NCBI GenBank assembly: GCA_902594405.1
Contig: CACJMB010000008.1
Span: 1 to 52,521 of the forward strand
DNA: 52,521 nt
Source of the DNA: an uncultured Pelagibacteraceae bacterium
Lineage (GTDB): Bacteria; Pseudomonadota; Alphaproteobacteria; Pelagibacterales; Pelagibacteraceae
Direction of reading: 5' to 3'
Made by a program: the position numbers and the translations under genes. Below the pieces are notes generated by a model, which saw nothing but the letters and a program-made list of their open reading frames with translations, was not told where the DNA came from and made no database searches. Position 1 is the first letter of the stretch. The number at the start of each line of letters is the position of its first letter. Positions 8,076 to 17,214 of the stretch are shown piece after piece.

Positions 8076-8926
8076 TGTTAACAAAGAATTATTTAGCTAT
8101 TTACGCAAAATCTTTTAATTGGGCAGGTTTTTTTTTACCAAAAAAAACCTATGAAAAATGCTCTGCGCTTTATGATTTTTGTAGAGAAGCAGATAATATT
8201 GCTGATGATGAAAACAATATTGAAATAAAAAAAGATAATTTTATTAAATTTAGAAATAATTTTATTAATAAAAATTATGATGATCCCATTATTAAAAACA
8301 TGTGGGATCTTATTAATGAATTTAGTATTTCAACTAAAATTGTAGACGATTTATTTGAGGGTATTAATTCTGATTTAAAAGAAAATATTAAATTTAATTC
8401 AAAAAAAGAATTATTAATTTATTCCTATAGGGTAGCTGGAACAGTTGGATTGATGATGGCTAAGATATTGAATGTTCACAAAGAACAATCTCTAAAATCA
8501 GCTATTGATCTTGGGATTGCTATGCAATTAACAAATATTTCTAGAGATGTTATGGAAGATAAAAAAAATAATAGATCTTATATCAATGAAAGTTTTGAGG
8601 ACATAAAGAATACAATCAAGCTTTCAGAAAAGTTTTATGAAAATTCATTTTACTCAATTAAAGAAATACCGTTAAGTTTCAGATTTTCTATTTTAGTAGC
8701 AAGAAGAGTTTATAGAAAAATAGGATATAAAATTTTAAATAAACAAAACATAGAAAATTATAAAAAGTCTGGAAAAATTTATGTTTCAAATATTGAAAAA
8801 ATTATTGAAACTTTTTTATCTATTTTTGACTTAATAAAGTTATCACTTATAAGTAAAAACGATGATAATATTAATCATGACCATAATTTAATTAATGAAG
8901 AAATAAATTTAAATGAAAGAATTTGA
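8075..8926 (+). CDS. crtB: Phytoene synthase CrtB
   Basis: 283 residues, isoprenoid head-to-head synthase joining two geranylgeranyl diphosphates into phytoene. The first Asp-rich motif is READNIADD (37-45), and the second is NISRDVMED (about 159-167), both needed for Mg2+/diphosphate binding. It overlaps crtI by 1 base and crtY by 14 bases. No GGPP synthase (crtE) is in the window, so its substrate must come from a prenyltransferase encoded elsewhere. Confidence 0.95.
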   Translation: MLTKNYLAIYAKSFNWAGFFLPKKTYEKCSALYDFCREADNIADDENNIEIKKDNFIKFRNNFINKNYDDPIIKNMWDLINEFSISTKIVDDLFEGINSDLKENIKFNSKKELLIYSYRVAGTVGLMMAKILNVHKEQSLKSAIDLGIAMQLTNISRDVMEDKKNNRSYINESFEDIKNTIKLSEKFYENSFYSIKEIPLSFRFSILVARRVYRKIGYKILNKQNIENYKKSGKIYVSNIEKIIETFLSIFDLIKLSLISKNDDNINHDHNLINEEINLNERI

Positions 8927-9977
8927 TTACACAATTATAGGTGGAGGTTGCGCAGGTCTTTCATTAGCATATGAGCTGGAAGTTTATGAAAAATTAAAAG
9001 ATAAAACCCTAGCAATAATTGAACCAAGAGAAGATTATAAAAGAGATAAAACCTGGTCATTTTGGAAAGTTTTTTCCCATAATTTTGATGACTGTGTCAA
9101 AAAAAGTTGGAATAATTTTACAATAAATACACCCAATAATACGAAATATATAAATTGCGAACATACGCCATATCAAACAATTGATAGTGGTATGTTCTAC
9201 GAAAAAATACTTTCAAAACTTAAAATAAATAAAAATATTCAGTTCTTTAAAAGTATTGATGAAATAGATAAATCAAATTCAATTGTATTTAACAGTGTAC
9301 CTAATTTTGAGAATAAACAGAGTGAGTTGTGGCAACACTTTTGTGGAGTTGAAATAGAAACAGAAAAAGACTTTTTTGATGACGAAATATTCAATTTGAT
9401 GGACTTTGCTTGTGATCAAAGAAACAAAGTTCATTTTTTTTATACGCTACCATTCACTAAGAGAAATGCATTAGTTGAAACTACTTGGATATCTGAACTA
9501 AATAATGAAAAACTGAAAGATTATGATGCGCAAATTGATGATTATTTGAGTAAACATCTAAATATCAGAAACTGTAAAATTAACTTCAAAGAAACTGGAG
9601 CAATCCCACTTTTTAGACAAAAAAATTTAAAAAAATCAAATGAAATTTACATAGGCTCAGCAGGAGGCATGACTAGACTAAGTACGGGTTATACTTTCCT
9701 AAATATTCAAGAACAGAGCAGATATATAAGAGAAAACATAGAAAATATCAAAAATGTAAATTTATTTAAAATTAATTCAAAATATGATTTTTTAGATAAA
9801 ATCTTATTAAGAGTTCTTAAAAATAATTCCAATGAAATGGGCAATATATTTTTCAAAGTTTTTAATTCAAAACCTAAAACAGCTATCAATTTTTTATCAA
9901 ATAAAAGCAGTTTTTTTGAAGATTTAGAGGTAATTCTAAAAATGCCAAAGTGGAAATTTTTAAAAGAATTAATTTAA
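8913..9977 (+). CDS. crtY: Lycopene beta-cyclase CrtY
   Basis: 354-residue flavoprotein that cyclises both ends of lycopene to beta-carotene. The N-terminal nucleotide-binding motif is YTIIGGGCAGLSLAYEL (6-22). The conserved RDKTWSFW and the downstream SAGGMTRLSTGYTFL segment (about 249-263) match the CrtY pattern. The start overlaps crtB by 14 bases. The next gene follows after 1 base. Confidence 0.92.
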   Translation: MKEFDYTIIGGGCAGLSLAYELEVYEKLKDKTLAIIEPREDYKRDKTWSFWKVFSHNFDDCVKKSWNNFTINTPNNTKYINCEHTPYQTIDSGMFYEKILSKLKINKNIQFFKSIDEIDKSNSIVFNSVPNFENKQSELWQHFCGVEIETEKDFFDDEIFNLMDFACDQRNKVHFFYTLPFTKRNALVETTWISELNNEKLKDYDAQIDDYLSKHLNIRNCKINFKETGAIPLFRQKNLKKSNEIYIGSAGGMTRLSTGYTFLNIQEQSRYIRENIENIKNVNLFKINSKYDFLDKILLRVLKNNSNEMGNIFFKVFNSKPKTAINFLSNKSSFFEDLEVILKMPKWKFLKELI

Positions 9978-9978
9978 A

Positions 9979-10914
9979 ATGAACAATAAAATAAAAAAAA
10001 TAAATCTAAATCATTCATTTATTTTTTTCTTTGTTGTAAACATTTTTTGTATTTTACTATTCAAGTTTAATAATTTTAATATTTCATCAATTTTATGTTT
10101 ACTTTTAATTTTAATTATAGGGGTTTCCCATGGTTCATTAGATCATATTAAAGGAAAAAAACTGCTTAAATTATTTAATATAAAATCAAATTATATATTC
10201 TATATTACATATATTTTAATTTCAGCGTTAGTTATAGTAATTTGGATATTGTTTCCATCAATAACTTTAATTGTTTTTTTAATAATCGCTTCCTACCACT
10301 TTGGAAAAGAGGATACACAATTTTTGATTAATGAAAAATCTTATTTCACTCAAATACTTTATTTTTTCAAAGGATTTTTAATTATACTTGCTCCTTTGTA
10401 TTTTCATTTTCAGGAAACAATAGCAATTTTCAAATTATTATTAATCAATAATGAGACATTTTATTCAAGTTTAGATTTTATTGAGACAAATAATATAATT
10501 CAAATAGGAATATTCTGCAGCACACTATCTAGTATTTTTCTTTTCTTAAAGAATTTTGAAATCAAGAAATTTGTTGTTTTTTTAGATTATTTTTCAATTT
10601 TGATATTAAATTATTATTTATCTCCACTAATAGCTTTTACTGTTTATTTCTGTTTTTTACATTCAATAAGACATTCAATTTCCCTCGCTATTGAACTTGA
10701 TCCAAATAGTATATTTAATGGATTTAAATTATTTGTTAATAAAGCTTTACCTTTAACAATTTTAACTGCTATTTTTTCTTTTATTGCACTATATCTACTG
10801 AATAATTCATTTAATTTAGATAGTGCAATTTTAAAAATAATATTTATAGGTTTGGCGTCTTTAACCTTTCCACATATATTGCTGGAATATTTTTTAGAAA
10901 AAAATGAAAAATAA
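9979..10914 (+). CDS. blh: Beta-carotene 15,15'-dioxygenase, Brp/Blh family
   Basis: 311-residue membrane protein with about eight helices, cleaving beta-carotene into two retinals. Conserved histidine motifs seen are VSHGSLDHIKGKK (about 49-61), SYHFGKED (about 104-111), FLHSIRHS (about 226-233) and a late FPHILLEYF. These fit the Blh metal-ligand pattern. Its place after crtY completes the retinal pathway. The 3-prime end overlaps ispH by 11 bases. No rhodopsin gene is in the window. Confidence 0.92.
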   Translation: MNNKIKKINLNHSFIFFFVVNIFCILLFKFNNFNISSILCLLLILIIGVSHGSLDHIKGKKLLKLFNIKSNYIFYITYILISALVIVIWILFPSITLIVFLIIASYHFGKEDTQFLINEKSYFTQILYFFKGFLIILAPLYFHFQETIAIFKLLLINNETFYSSLDFIETNNIIQIGIFCSTLSSIFLFLKNFEIKKFVVFLDYFSILILNYYLSPLIAFTVYFCFLHSIRHSISLAIELDPNSIFNGFKLFVNKALPLTILTAIFSFIALYLLNNSFNLDSAILKIIFIGLASLTFPHILLEYFLEKNEK

Positions 10915-11848
10915 AGAATTAAAAATATTATTATCTGCGCCTCGTGGGTTCTGTGCTGGGGTAGAAAGAGCAATTGAAATAGTAGAAAAATCTATCCAAA
11001 AATTTGGAGCTCCAGTTTATGTGCGTCATGAAATAGTGCATAATAAGTATGTTGTAGATGATTTAAAAAATAAAGGGGCAATATTTGTTGAAGAGCTGGA
11101 GGAGATAAAGGATAAATCAAGACCAGTAATTTTTTCAGCGCATGGTGTTCCAAAAAAAATACCTGAAGATGCAAAAAGTTATAAAATGACTTATGTGGAT
11201 GCTACATGTCCACTTGTTTCTAAAGTTCATAGAGAAGCAGAGAATCTTAATAAAGCTGGTTACCATATAATTTTAATTGGTCATGAAAATCATCCAGAAG
11301 TAATTGGGACTATGGGGCAATTAAATGAAGGTTCTATAGATCTAATCCAAAGTGAGGAAGAGGCTACAAACTATCAAAATAAACAAGATAAAAAATTGGC
11401 ATATATTACACAGACTACTTTGTCAGTTGATGATACAAAAGAAATAATCAAAATTTTAAAAACCAATTTTCCTAATATAAAAGAACCAATGAAAGAAGAT
11501 ATTTGTTATGCAACTACTAACCGACAAATGGCAGTAAAAAATATTGCAAAAAATTGTGATATGTTTTTTGTTATTGGAAGTAGAAACTCTTCAAATTCTG
11601 TTAGACTAGTGGAAGTAGCAAAAAAATCAGGCTGTGAAAATTCACAACTTATTCACTCAGAAAGCTCAATACCGTATGATCAAATAGAAAATTGCAATAC
11701 TATAGGTATATCTTCAGGAGCATCTGCACCAGAAATATTAGTTGAAAATTTTATTAATGATTTAAAAAATAAATTTTCTATAAGTATTGATGAAGTTGAG
11801 ATAATTAAAGAAGATGTAGTATTTAAAGTTCCCAAAAAATTAAATTAA
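10904..11848 (+). CDS. ispH: 4-hydroxy-3-methylbut-2-enyl diphosphate reductase IspH
   Basis: 314-residue iron-sulfur enzyme making IPP and DMAPP in the last step of the non-mevalonate pathway. The motifs are APRGFCAGVERAIEIV with the first cluster Cys, VRHEIVHNKYVV, VDATCPLVSKVH with the second Cys, CYATTNRQ with the third, and SSGASAPEILVENFI near the end. It overlaps blh, so isoprenoid precursor supply is tied to the carotenoid operon. With thrB and rnhA after it, it forms the ispH-thrB-rnhA order common in alphaproteobacteria. Confidence 0.97.
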   Translation: MKNKELKILLSAPRGFCAGVERAIEIVEKSIQKFGAPVYVRHEIVHNKYVVDDLKNKGAIFVEELEEIKDKSRPVIFSAHGVPKKIPEDAKSYKMTYVDATCPLVSKVHREAENLNKAGYHIILIGHENHPEVIGTMGQLNEGSIDLIQSEEEATNYQNKQDKKLAYITQTTLSVDDTKEIIKILKTNFPNIKEPMKEDICYATTNRQMAVKNIAKNCDMFFVIGSRNSSNSVRLVEVAKKSGCENSQLIHSESSIPYDQIENCNTIGISSGASAPEILVENFINDLKNKFSISIDEVEIIKEDVVFKVPKKLN

Positions 11849-11850
11849 AA

Positions 11851-12816
11851 ATGGCTGTTTACACAAAAATAAATCAAAAAGAAATTAATATTATTAATAA
11901 AAATTTTAATATTGAGAAAGTTATAAGTTTTAAAGGTATCAAACAAGGAATAGAAAACACAAACTATCATCTTAAGTCAAAAAAGAAAAAATACATTTTA
12001 ACTATTTTTGAAAAAAGAGTTTTGCAAAAAGAAATACCTTTTTTTATGAAATTAATGGATAATTTGAATAATTCAAAAATAAACTGTCCCAAGCCACTTA
12101 AAACAAAAGAAGACAAATATCTTATTAAATTAAAAAATAAAACTGCATGTATTGTATCATTCTTGGAAGGTAAGGATAAAAAAATATTAAATATAAATGA
12201 TTGTTATGCAATTGGTAAAACAATTGCTCGAATGCATATGGTCACAAATAAAATGAAGCTTAAGAGAAAAAATTCAATGGGTATTAGGAATTTAAAACCT
12301 TTGTTGGAGAGTATTAAATTTAAGTCAAAAAAGTTTTCAAATTTAAAAATATTCTTAAAAAATAACCTAAAAGATATTAATAAAAATTGGCCTAAACAAT
12401 TACCCAAAGGTATTATCCATGGTGACTTATTTATAGATAATATATTTTTCAAAAAAAATAAACTTTCAGGAATTATTGATTTCTACTTTGCTGCTAATGA
12501 TTATTTTATGTATGAAATTGCTATATGTATCAATGCTCTTTGTTTTGACTATAAAAAGAGAAAATTCCAAATGAATCATAAAAAAATTAAAAATTTAATC
12601 AAAGGGTATGAAAGTGTTAAAAAAATTTCAACAAAGGAAAAGAAATCTATAAATATTTTATGTAGAGGTGCAGCATTAAGATATTTGTTAACAAGATTGT
12701 ATGACTATTCAAATACACCAAAAACAGCATTGATTAAAATTAAAGATCCTAATGAATATTATCAAAAATTGCTTTCTCACAACAATTTAAGTTCATTTAA
12801 AGACTATTTAAATTAA
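11851..12816 (+). CDS. thrB: Homoserine kinase, APH-fold type (ThrB)
   Basis: 321 residues of the aminoglycoside-phosphotransferase-like homoserine kinase family (the alphaproteobacterial ThrB, not the GHMP type). Seen are GIKQGIENTNYHL in the N-lobe, the catalytic loop IIHGDLFIDNIFF (about 188-200) and the metal-binding IIDFYFA (about 208-214). It phosphorylates homoserine for threonine synthesis; thrC lies at 13718-15097 on the other strand. It sits 2 bases after ispH and overlaps rnhA by 1 base. Confidence 0.92.
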   Translation: MAVYTKINQKEINIINKNFNIEKVISFKGIKQGIENTNYHLKSKKKKYILTIFEKRVLQKEIPFFMKLMDNLNNSKINCPKPLKTKEDKYLIKLKNKTACIVSFLEGKDKKILNINDCYAIGKTIARMHMVTNKMKLKRKNSMGIRNLKPLLESIKFKSKKFSNLKIFLKNNLKDINKNWPKQLPKGIIHGDLFIDNIFFKKNKLSGIIDFYFAANDYFMYEIAICINALCFDYKKRKFQMNHKKIKNLIKGYESVKKISTKEKKSINILCRGAALRYLLTRLYDYSNTPKTALIKIKDPNEYYQKLLSHNNLSSFKDYLN

Positions 12817-13241
12817 TGATTACAATTTACACAGACGGTTCTTGTTTAACAAATCCAGGTAATGGTGGATGGGCTGCTATTATAAATGATGAAAAAGAAA
12901 TAAGAAAAATTAGTGGAAGTGAAAAAAACACTACAAATAATAGAATGGAGCTACTTGCTCCAATAAATGCACTGAAGGATATGAAACCTGGTGTTGAAAT
13001 AAAAATATATACTGACTCTCAATATGTAAAAAATGGAATAACCGAATGGATTAATACTTGGTTAGCTAATAATTGGAAAACATCAAAAAAAGAAGATGTT
13101 AAAAATAAAGATTTGTGGATTGAATTATATAATTTGAATAAATCACTTAATGTTCAATGGAATTGGGTAAAGGCTCATGATGGAAATCCTATGAATGAAG
13201 AAGTAGACTTATTAGCTAAAAAAGCTGCGAATTTAGACTAA
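12816..13241 (+). CDS. rnhA: Ribonuclease HI
   Basis: 141-residue RNase H that degrades RNA in RNA:DNA hybrids. The four catalytic acidic residues are visible: D7 in IYTDGSC, E45 in NNRMEL, D67 in YTDSQYV and D131 in NEEVDLLA; the basic-loop His is in KAHDGNP. Length is slightly under the E. coli enzyme, as is usual in this lineage. The 3-prime end overlaps the convergent peroxiredoxin gene by 9 bases. Confidence 0.96.
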   Translation: MITIYTDGSCLTNPGNGGWAAIINDEKEIRKISGSEKNTTNNRMELLAPINALKDMKPGVEIKIYTDSQYVKNGITEWINTWLANNWKTSKKEDVKNKDLWIELYNLNKSLNVQWNWVKAHDGNPMNEEVDLLAKKAANLD

Positions 13242-13718
13242 ATTTAAAAAGTTTTCTGCTGCTGAAATTTCACAAGATCCAGTATCTTTTTCTTCTTGTA
13301 ACTTAATAACCTTCATATCTTCAACATACATCGTGTATCTATTTGATCTAATACCTAAACCTCTACCACTTTTATCAACATCCGCACCTATATCTTTAGT
13401 AAAGTTTAAAAAAGGGTCTCCCATCATAATAATTTTATCGCCTACGTTATTTTCTTTTCCCCAGGCATTCATAACAAAAGGATCGTTCACAGATATGCAA
13501 ATAATATGATCAATGCCTTTCTTTTTATACTTATCATGCAACTTAACATAACCAGGTAAATGTTTAGCAGAACACACTGATGTATAAGCGCCTGGTAATC
13601 CAAATAAAATTACTTTTTTATTTTTGAAAAAATCTTCAATTTTTTTTTTAGTTGGCTCACCATTTTCTAAAACAAATACTTCTGAATTAGGCAGTAAATC
13701 ATTTTCGTTTATTTTCAT
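13233..13718 (-). CDS. Peroxiredoxin, Prx5/AhpE-like
   Basis: 161-residue thiol peroxidase. The peroxidatic cysteine is C49 in the motif PGAYTSVCSAKHLPGY. A second cysteine, C149 in DTGSCEIS, could be the resolving one (inference). The body VNDPFVMNAWGKENN is typical of the redoxin/Prx5 group. The start codon overlaps the thrC stop by one base (TAATG), so it is the last gene of the minus-strand run from rsmE. A peroxidase downstream of cytochrome oxidase genes is a sensible pairing, but no functional link is shown. Confidence 0.92.
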   Translation of the reverse strand: MKINENDLLPNSEVFVLENGEPTKKKIEDFFKNKKVILFGLPGAYTSVCSAKHLPGYVKLHDKYKKKGIDHIICISVNDPFVMNAWGKENNVGDKIIMMGDPFLNFTKDIGADVDKSGRGLGIRSNRYTMYVEDMKVIKLQEEKDTGSCEISAAENFLNLV

Positions 13719-15097
13719 TATGTTCTATCTTTAATATGTTGTTTTACTTTTTCAATATCATTTTCAACAATATCATAATTTTCTTTTTGATCTAAAACAA
13801 AAGTTAATTCATTGGGCAATTCTGCTTTCACATTAATTGCACTTTGAATGGCGCCTGGAAACTTGCAGGGATGCGCTGTTGCAAGTACGATATTGTTTCC
13901 TTTTAAGTTATGTTTATCAAATGCTCCATACCCTATAGCTGTGTGTGGATCTAAAACTACTGCAAATTTTTCATGTACATTTTTAATTACCTCTAAGGTC
14001 TCATCCTCACTCATTCTAGCTGATAAAAAGTTTTCGCTTATTTTATTTAATTTATCTTCGGTTATTAAATACTGTCCCTTCTCTTTAATATTTTTCATAT
14101 CTAGAGAAGTCTGTTGATCGTCTCCATTATTAAGATCAAATATAAGTCTTTCAAAATTACTGGCTATTTGTATGTCCATACTTGGAGAGATAGTTTCTGA
14201 AACTTTTTCCGCCTCGTAACTACCTTTTGAGATTGCTCTATGTAAAATATCATTTTGATTGGTTGCAACAATCAATTTATCTATAGGCAAGCCCATTTTT
14301 TTGGCTAAATATCCTGCATATACATCTCCAAAATTTCCTGTCGGTACTGAAAAATTTGTTGGTTCACTTGCATCTTCAACTGATAAATAACTATAAAAAT
14401 AATAAACACTTTGAGCAATAATCCTCGCCCAATTAATAGAGTTTACACCTGACATTTTAATGTCACTTGAAAATTTCTTATCTGCAAACATGGATTTAAC
14501 CAAGTTTTGACAATCATCAAAATTTCCCTTTATAGCTATGTTAAATACGTTTTCGTCTTTACCTGTTGTCATTAATTTTCTTTGAACTGGTGAAACACGA
14601 TTATCCGGATGAAGCACAAAAATATTGACATTTTTTTTACCTTTAATTGCATCAATTGCTGCAGCACCAGTGTCTCCAGATGTAGCAACAACAATATTAA
14701 TCTTTTGATTTTCATTATTTAGGTAATACTCATAAAAGTTACCCAAAAGTTGCATAGCAATATCTTTAAAAGCTAAAGTCGGACCATGAAACAGTTCTAA
14801 TACTGTTCTGTCTCCGAGCTTTATGGAATCTACAACATTATCTCGTCTAAATACCGAGTAAGACTTATCAATAATTTTACTCAATTCAGCTTGTGACATG
14901 AAATTACCTATAAATGGATAAACGATCTTTTTGGCTAACTCTGGGTAGCTTAGTTTTTTAAAATCTTTAACTTCATTTTCAGTATATTTCGTTAATTTTT
15001 CTGGAATAAATAAGCCTCCATCATCAGCAAGGCCTTTGATAAAAACGTCTTTAAATTCAAAGGTTTTTGATGTGTCTCTTGTACTTACGTATTTCAT
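13718..15097 (-). CDS. thrC: Threonine synthase
   Basis: 459-residue PLP enzyme converting O-phosphohomoserine to threonine. The N-terminal YVSTRDTSKTFEFKDV leads in. The PLP-lysine motif is FHGPTLAFKDIAMQ (about 104-117), and the phosphate-binding loop region is VATSGDTGAAAIDAIKG. The C-terminal ATAHPCKFPGAI is also family-typical. Length fits the long bacterial/yeast-type ThrC. It lies 1 base or less from SURF1 and overlaps the peroxiredoxin start. Confidence 0.96.
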   Translation of the reverse strand: MKYVSTRDTSKTFEFKDVFIKGLADDGGLFIPEKLTKYTENEVKDFKKLSYPELAKKIVYPFIGNFMSQAELSKIIDKSYSVFRRDNVVDSIKLGDRTVLELFHGPTLAFKDIAMQLLGNFYEYYLNNENQKINIVVATSGDTGAAAIDAIKGKKNVNIFVLHPDNRVSPVQRKLMTTGKDENVFNIAIKGNFDDCQNLVKSMFADKKFSSDIKMSGVNSINWARIIAQSVYYFYSYLSVEDASEPTNFSVPTGNFGDVYAGYLAKKMGLPIDKLIVATNQNDILHRAISKGSYEAEKVSETISPSMDIQIASNFERLIFDLNNGDDQQTSLDMKNIKEKGQYLITEDKLNKISENFLSARMSEDETLEVIKNVHEKFAVVLDPHTAIGYGAFDKHNLKGNNIVLATAHPCKFPGAIQSAINVKAELPNELTFVLDQKENYDIVENDIEKVKQHIKDRT

Positions 15098-15751
15098 TTA
15101 ATAATTTTTTTTCCTAAAATATAAATATATTAAAAGAATTGAAATCGCCATAGAAAACCAAGTAATTGCATACTTCTTATGATTATTTGAAATTTTAGCA
15201 GTAATCACTCTTGGTTTTGGAATTTTATAATCACCGTTTAAATAAATGACATACTCTGAAAAATTTCTTCCAGTAAATTTTGAAATATCTTCTCTATTCA
15301 AAGTAAACCAATAATTTTTCTCAATATCGTTTTCTGGTTTAAATGTACTTGGTTTTTTTTGTAGCATAAGAGTGCCAACTATTTGATTTTGATCAACTAA
15401 ATTTAGTTCAGGTAGGTCTTTTTTTTCAAAAGGTATCCATCCCCTATTGATTAAGTAATTTTCGTCACCAATTTTTATTGGATTAATTACCTCAAATCCA
15501 GGTTTCCCTGCATCATTTAAATTGTACAAGTAAATTTGTTTATCAAAATCAATATCTCCACTTGTTTTTATTCTAAGATAATTTTTTTTTTCAACATTGG
15601 ATAATTCCACTGGGTCGTTTTTTAAAGAATTTTCTATTTGCTCAATTAGCTCTAATTTCCAATTTAATCTATAAATTTGCCAAAACCCAAGAGAGAGTAG
15701 AGTTAAAATAATAAAATAAACAAAAACTGAAAATAGTAATTTATTCTTCAA
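15098..15751 (-). CDS. SURF1-family cytochrome oxidase assembly protein
   Basis: 217 residues with membrane helices at both ends (about 7-25 and 192-211) and a periplasmic core, the SURF1 topology. The core motifs are NYLRIKTSGDIDFDKQIYLY, GKPGFEVINPIKI and YLINRGWIPFEKK. SURF1/Shy1 proteins help haem a insertion into subunit I. It follows coxC by 9 bases in the oxidase operon, supporting this role. Confidence 0.93.
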   Translation of the reverse strand: MKNKLLFSVFVYFIILTLLSLGFWQIYRLNWKLELIEQIENSLKNDPVELSNVEKKNYLRIKTSGDIDFDKQIYLYNLNDAGKPGFEVINPIKIGDENYLINRGWIPFEKKDLPELNLVDQNQIVGTLMLQKKPSTFKPENDIEKNYWFTLNREDISKFTGRNFSEYVIYLNGDYKIPKPRVITAKISNNHKKYAITWFSMAISILLIYLYFRKKNY

Positions 15752-15760
15752 GGATAAATA

Positions 15761-16549
15761 TTAACTTCCCCAAATATAAATTGCAGCAAATAAGAATAAC
15801 CACACTACATCAACAAAATGCCAGTACCAAGCAGCTGCTTCAAATCCAAAATGATGATCTTTAGTAAAATGACCAAGTCTTCCTCTCCATAAACACACTG
15901 CTAAAAATATTGTTCCAATTATTACGTGAAAACCATGAAAACCTGTCGCCATATAAAATACAGCTCCATAAATATGACCTGAATAAGTAAAAGTAGCATG
16001 ATGATATTCGTATGCTTGCAATAAAGTAAAAAAGAAACCAAGAATTACAGTTAGTGTTAATCCTTGTATAAATCCTTTTCTATCATCTTCTAATAAAGCG
16101 TGATGAGCCCAAGTAACAGTTGTTCCTGATAATAGTAATACTAGAGTATTTATTAAAGGAATGTCCCAAGGATCAAATGTTTCAATATCTTTTGGTGGCC
16201 ATACATTTCCAACAAATTCATTTGGAAATAAACTTATATCAAAGTAAGCCCAGAACCATGCAACAAAGAACATTACCTCTGAAGCAATAAATAAAGTCAT
16301 TCCATATCTGTGATGAATTTGAACAACAGGAGTATGATGACCTTGATGTTCAGCTTCGATAACTACATCTCTAAACCACATGTACGCGCCATAAATTAAT
16401 AACGCTAAACCAAGATACATTCCCCAGGAAATACCATTATGCATATAAAAAATTGCACCTATTGCTAATACTAAGCATGCAAACGATGTATAGATTGGCC
16501 AAGGGCTTGGATCAACTAAGTGGTAATCGTGTTTTTTTTCTGCTGACAT
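15761..16549 (-). CDS. coxC: Cytochrome c oxidase subunit III
   Basis: 262-residue polytopic membrane protein with the expected seven helices. Conserved stretches are HHRYGMTLFIASEVMFFVAW (about 81-100), TVTWAHHALL and the ending HFVDVVWLFLFAAIYIWGS. It is a core subunit of the aa3-type oxidase, stabilising proton uptake into subunit I. It lies between ctaG (9-base gap) and the SURF1 gene. Confidence 0.97.
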   Translation of the reverse strand: MSAEKKHDYHLVDPSPWPIYTSFACLVLAIGAIFYMHNGISWGMYLGLALLIYGAYMWFRDVVIEAEHQGHHTPVVQIHHRYGMTLFIASEVMFFVAWFWAYFDISLFPNEFVGNVWPPKDIETFDPWDIPLINTLVLLLSGTTVTWAHHALLEDDRKGFIQGLTLTVILGFFFTLLQAYEYHHATFTYSGHIYGAVFYMATGFHGFHVIIGTIFLAVCLWRGRLGHFTKDHHFGFEAAAWYWHFVDVVWLFLFAAIYIWGS

Positions 16550-16558
16550 TTTTCGTGA

Positions 16559-17092
16559 TTATGATTGTTTATAGTAATCTGTCGAGAAAAAAGTGTACGA
16601 CATGGTTACATCTTGTAGATTTTTTGTTGTTGGATCATTTACAAGTTCAGGGTCTAAATAAAATGTCATCACATAAGTAGCCTTCTCACCAGCCTTCAAC
16701 TCTTGTTTTTCAAAGCAAAAACATCCTAATTTACTATAATATTTACCAAAACTTGCTGGCGACACATTAAAACTAGCAACACCATAAGTAGTTTTATCTC
16801 CAATATTCTCAACTTCAAATTCTATTCTGTTGACCTGGCCAACCTTTACATCAATCACGTTCGATTTTGCCTTAAAATTCCATTCAAGATTATTCACATT
16901 TGTATCAAACCTCACGCTTACAACCTTATCTAAAACTATTTTTGGGGCCTCTTTAGATATCTGGGTTGTTCCACCGAAGCCTGTAACTCTACAAAACAGA
17001 TCATACAAAGGCACTGCCGCAAAAGACAATCCTAACATAAGGACAAAAATCCCAGCCAAAAGTAAAGGAGTTAATGTTTTGCTTTTAATCAT
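16559..17092 (-). CDS. ctaG: Cytochrome c oxidase assembly protein CtaG/Cox11
   Basis: 177 residues: one N-terminal membrane helix (about 8-28) and a periplasmic immunoglobulin-like domain. It delivers copper to the CuB site of subunit I. The copper-binding KLGCFCFEKQ (about 122-131) and the early DLFCRVTGFGG are the family cysteine motifs. The ATG overlaps the stop of the 41-aa upstream gene (ATGA), so it is translationally coupled to it. Confidence 0.95.
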   Translation of the reverse strand: MIKSKTLTPLLLAGIFVLMLGLSFAAVPLYDLFCRVTGFGGTTQISKEAPKIVLDKVVSVRFDTNVNNLEWNFKAKSNVIDVKVGQVNRIEFEVENIGDKTTYGVASFNVSPASFGKYYSKLGCFCFEKQELKAGEKATYVMTFYLDPELVNDPTTKNLQDVTMSYTFFSTDYYKQS

Positions 17093-17214
17093 ATTTGTCT
17101 ATCAAATACTCCAACGTTGTATAAAGTAAAAACAAATAAAAATACCATAAACGCTAAAATTGCTATTGCAGTTATAATATTTTTTTTCTTTGTTTTCTTG
17201 TCAGGCGTTATCAT
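17089..17214 (-). CDS. Small single-helix membrane protein between ctaB and ctaG (41 aa)
   Basis: I translated this by hand from the ATG at 17214-17212 to TGA at 17091-17089. A basic head MITPDKKTKKKN precedes one membrane helix (about 13-33) and a short tail NVGVFDRQI. Its start overlaps the ctaB stop as ATGA, and its stop overlaps the ctaG start as ATGA. That double coupling makes a real gene very likely. Short one-helix proteins at this position occur in alphaproteobacterial oxidase operons (CoxF-like in some annotations). A role in oxidase assembly is inferred from position only. Confidence 0.8.
   Translation of the reverse strand: MITPDKKTKKKNIITAIAILAFMVFLFVFTLYNVGVFDRQI

Noticed and set aside
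10644..10973. 109-aa minus-strand ORF over the blh/ispH junction
   Set aside because: It is antisense to two well-supported genes and has no family features.
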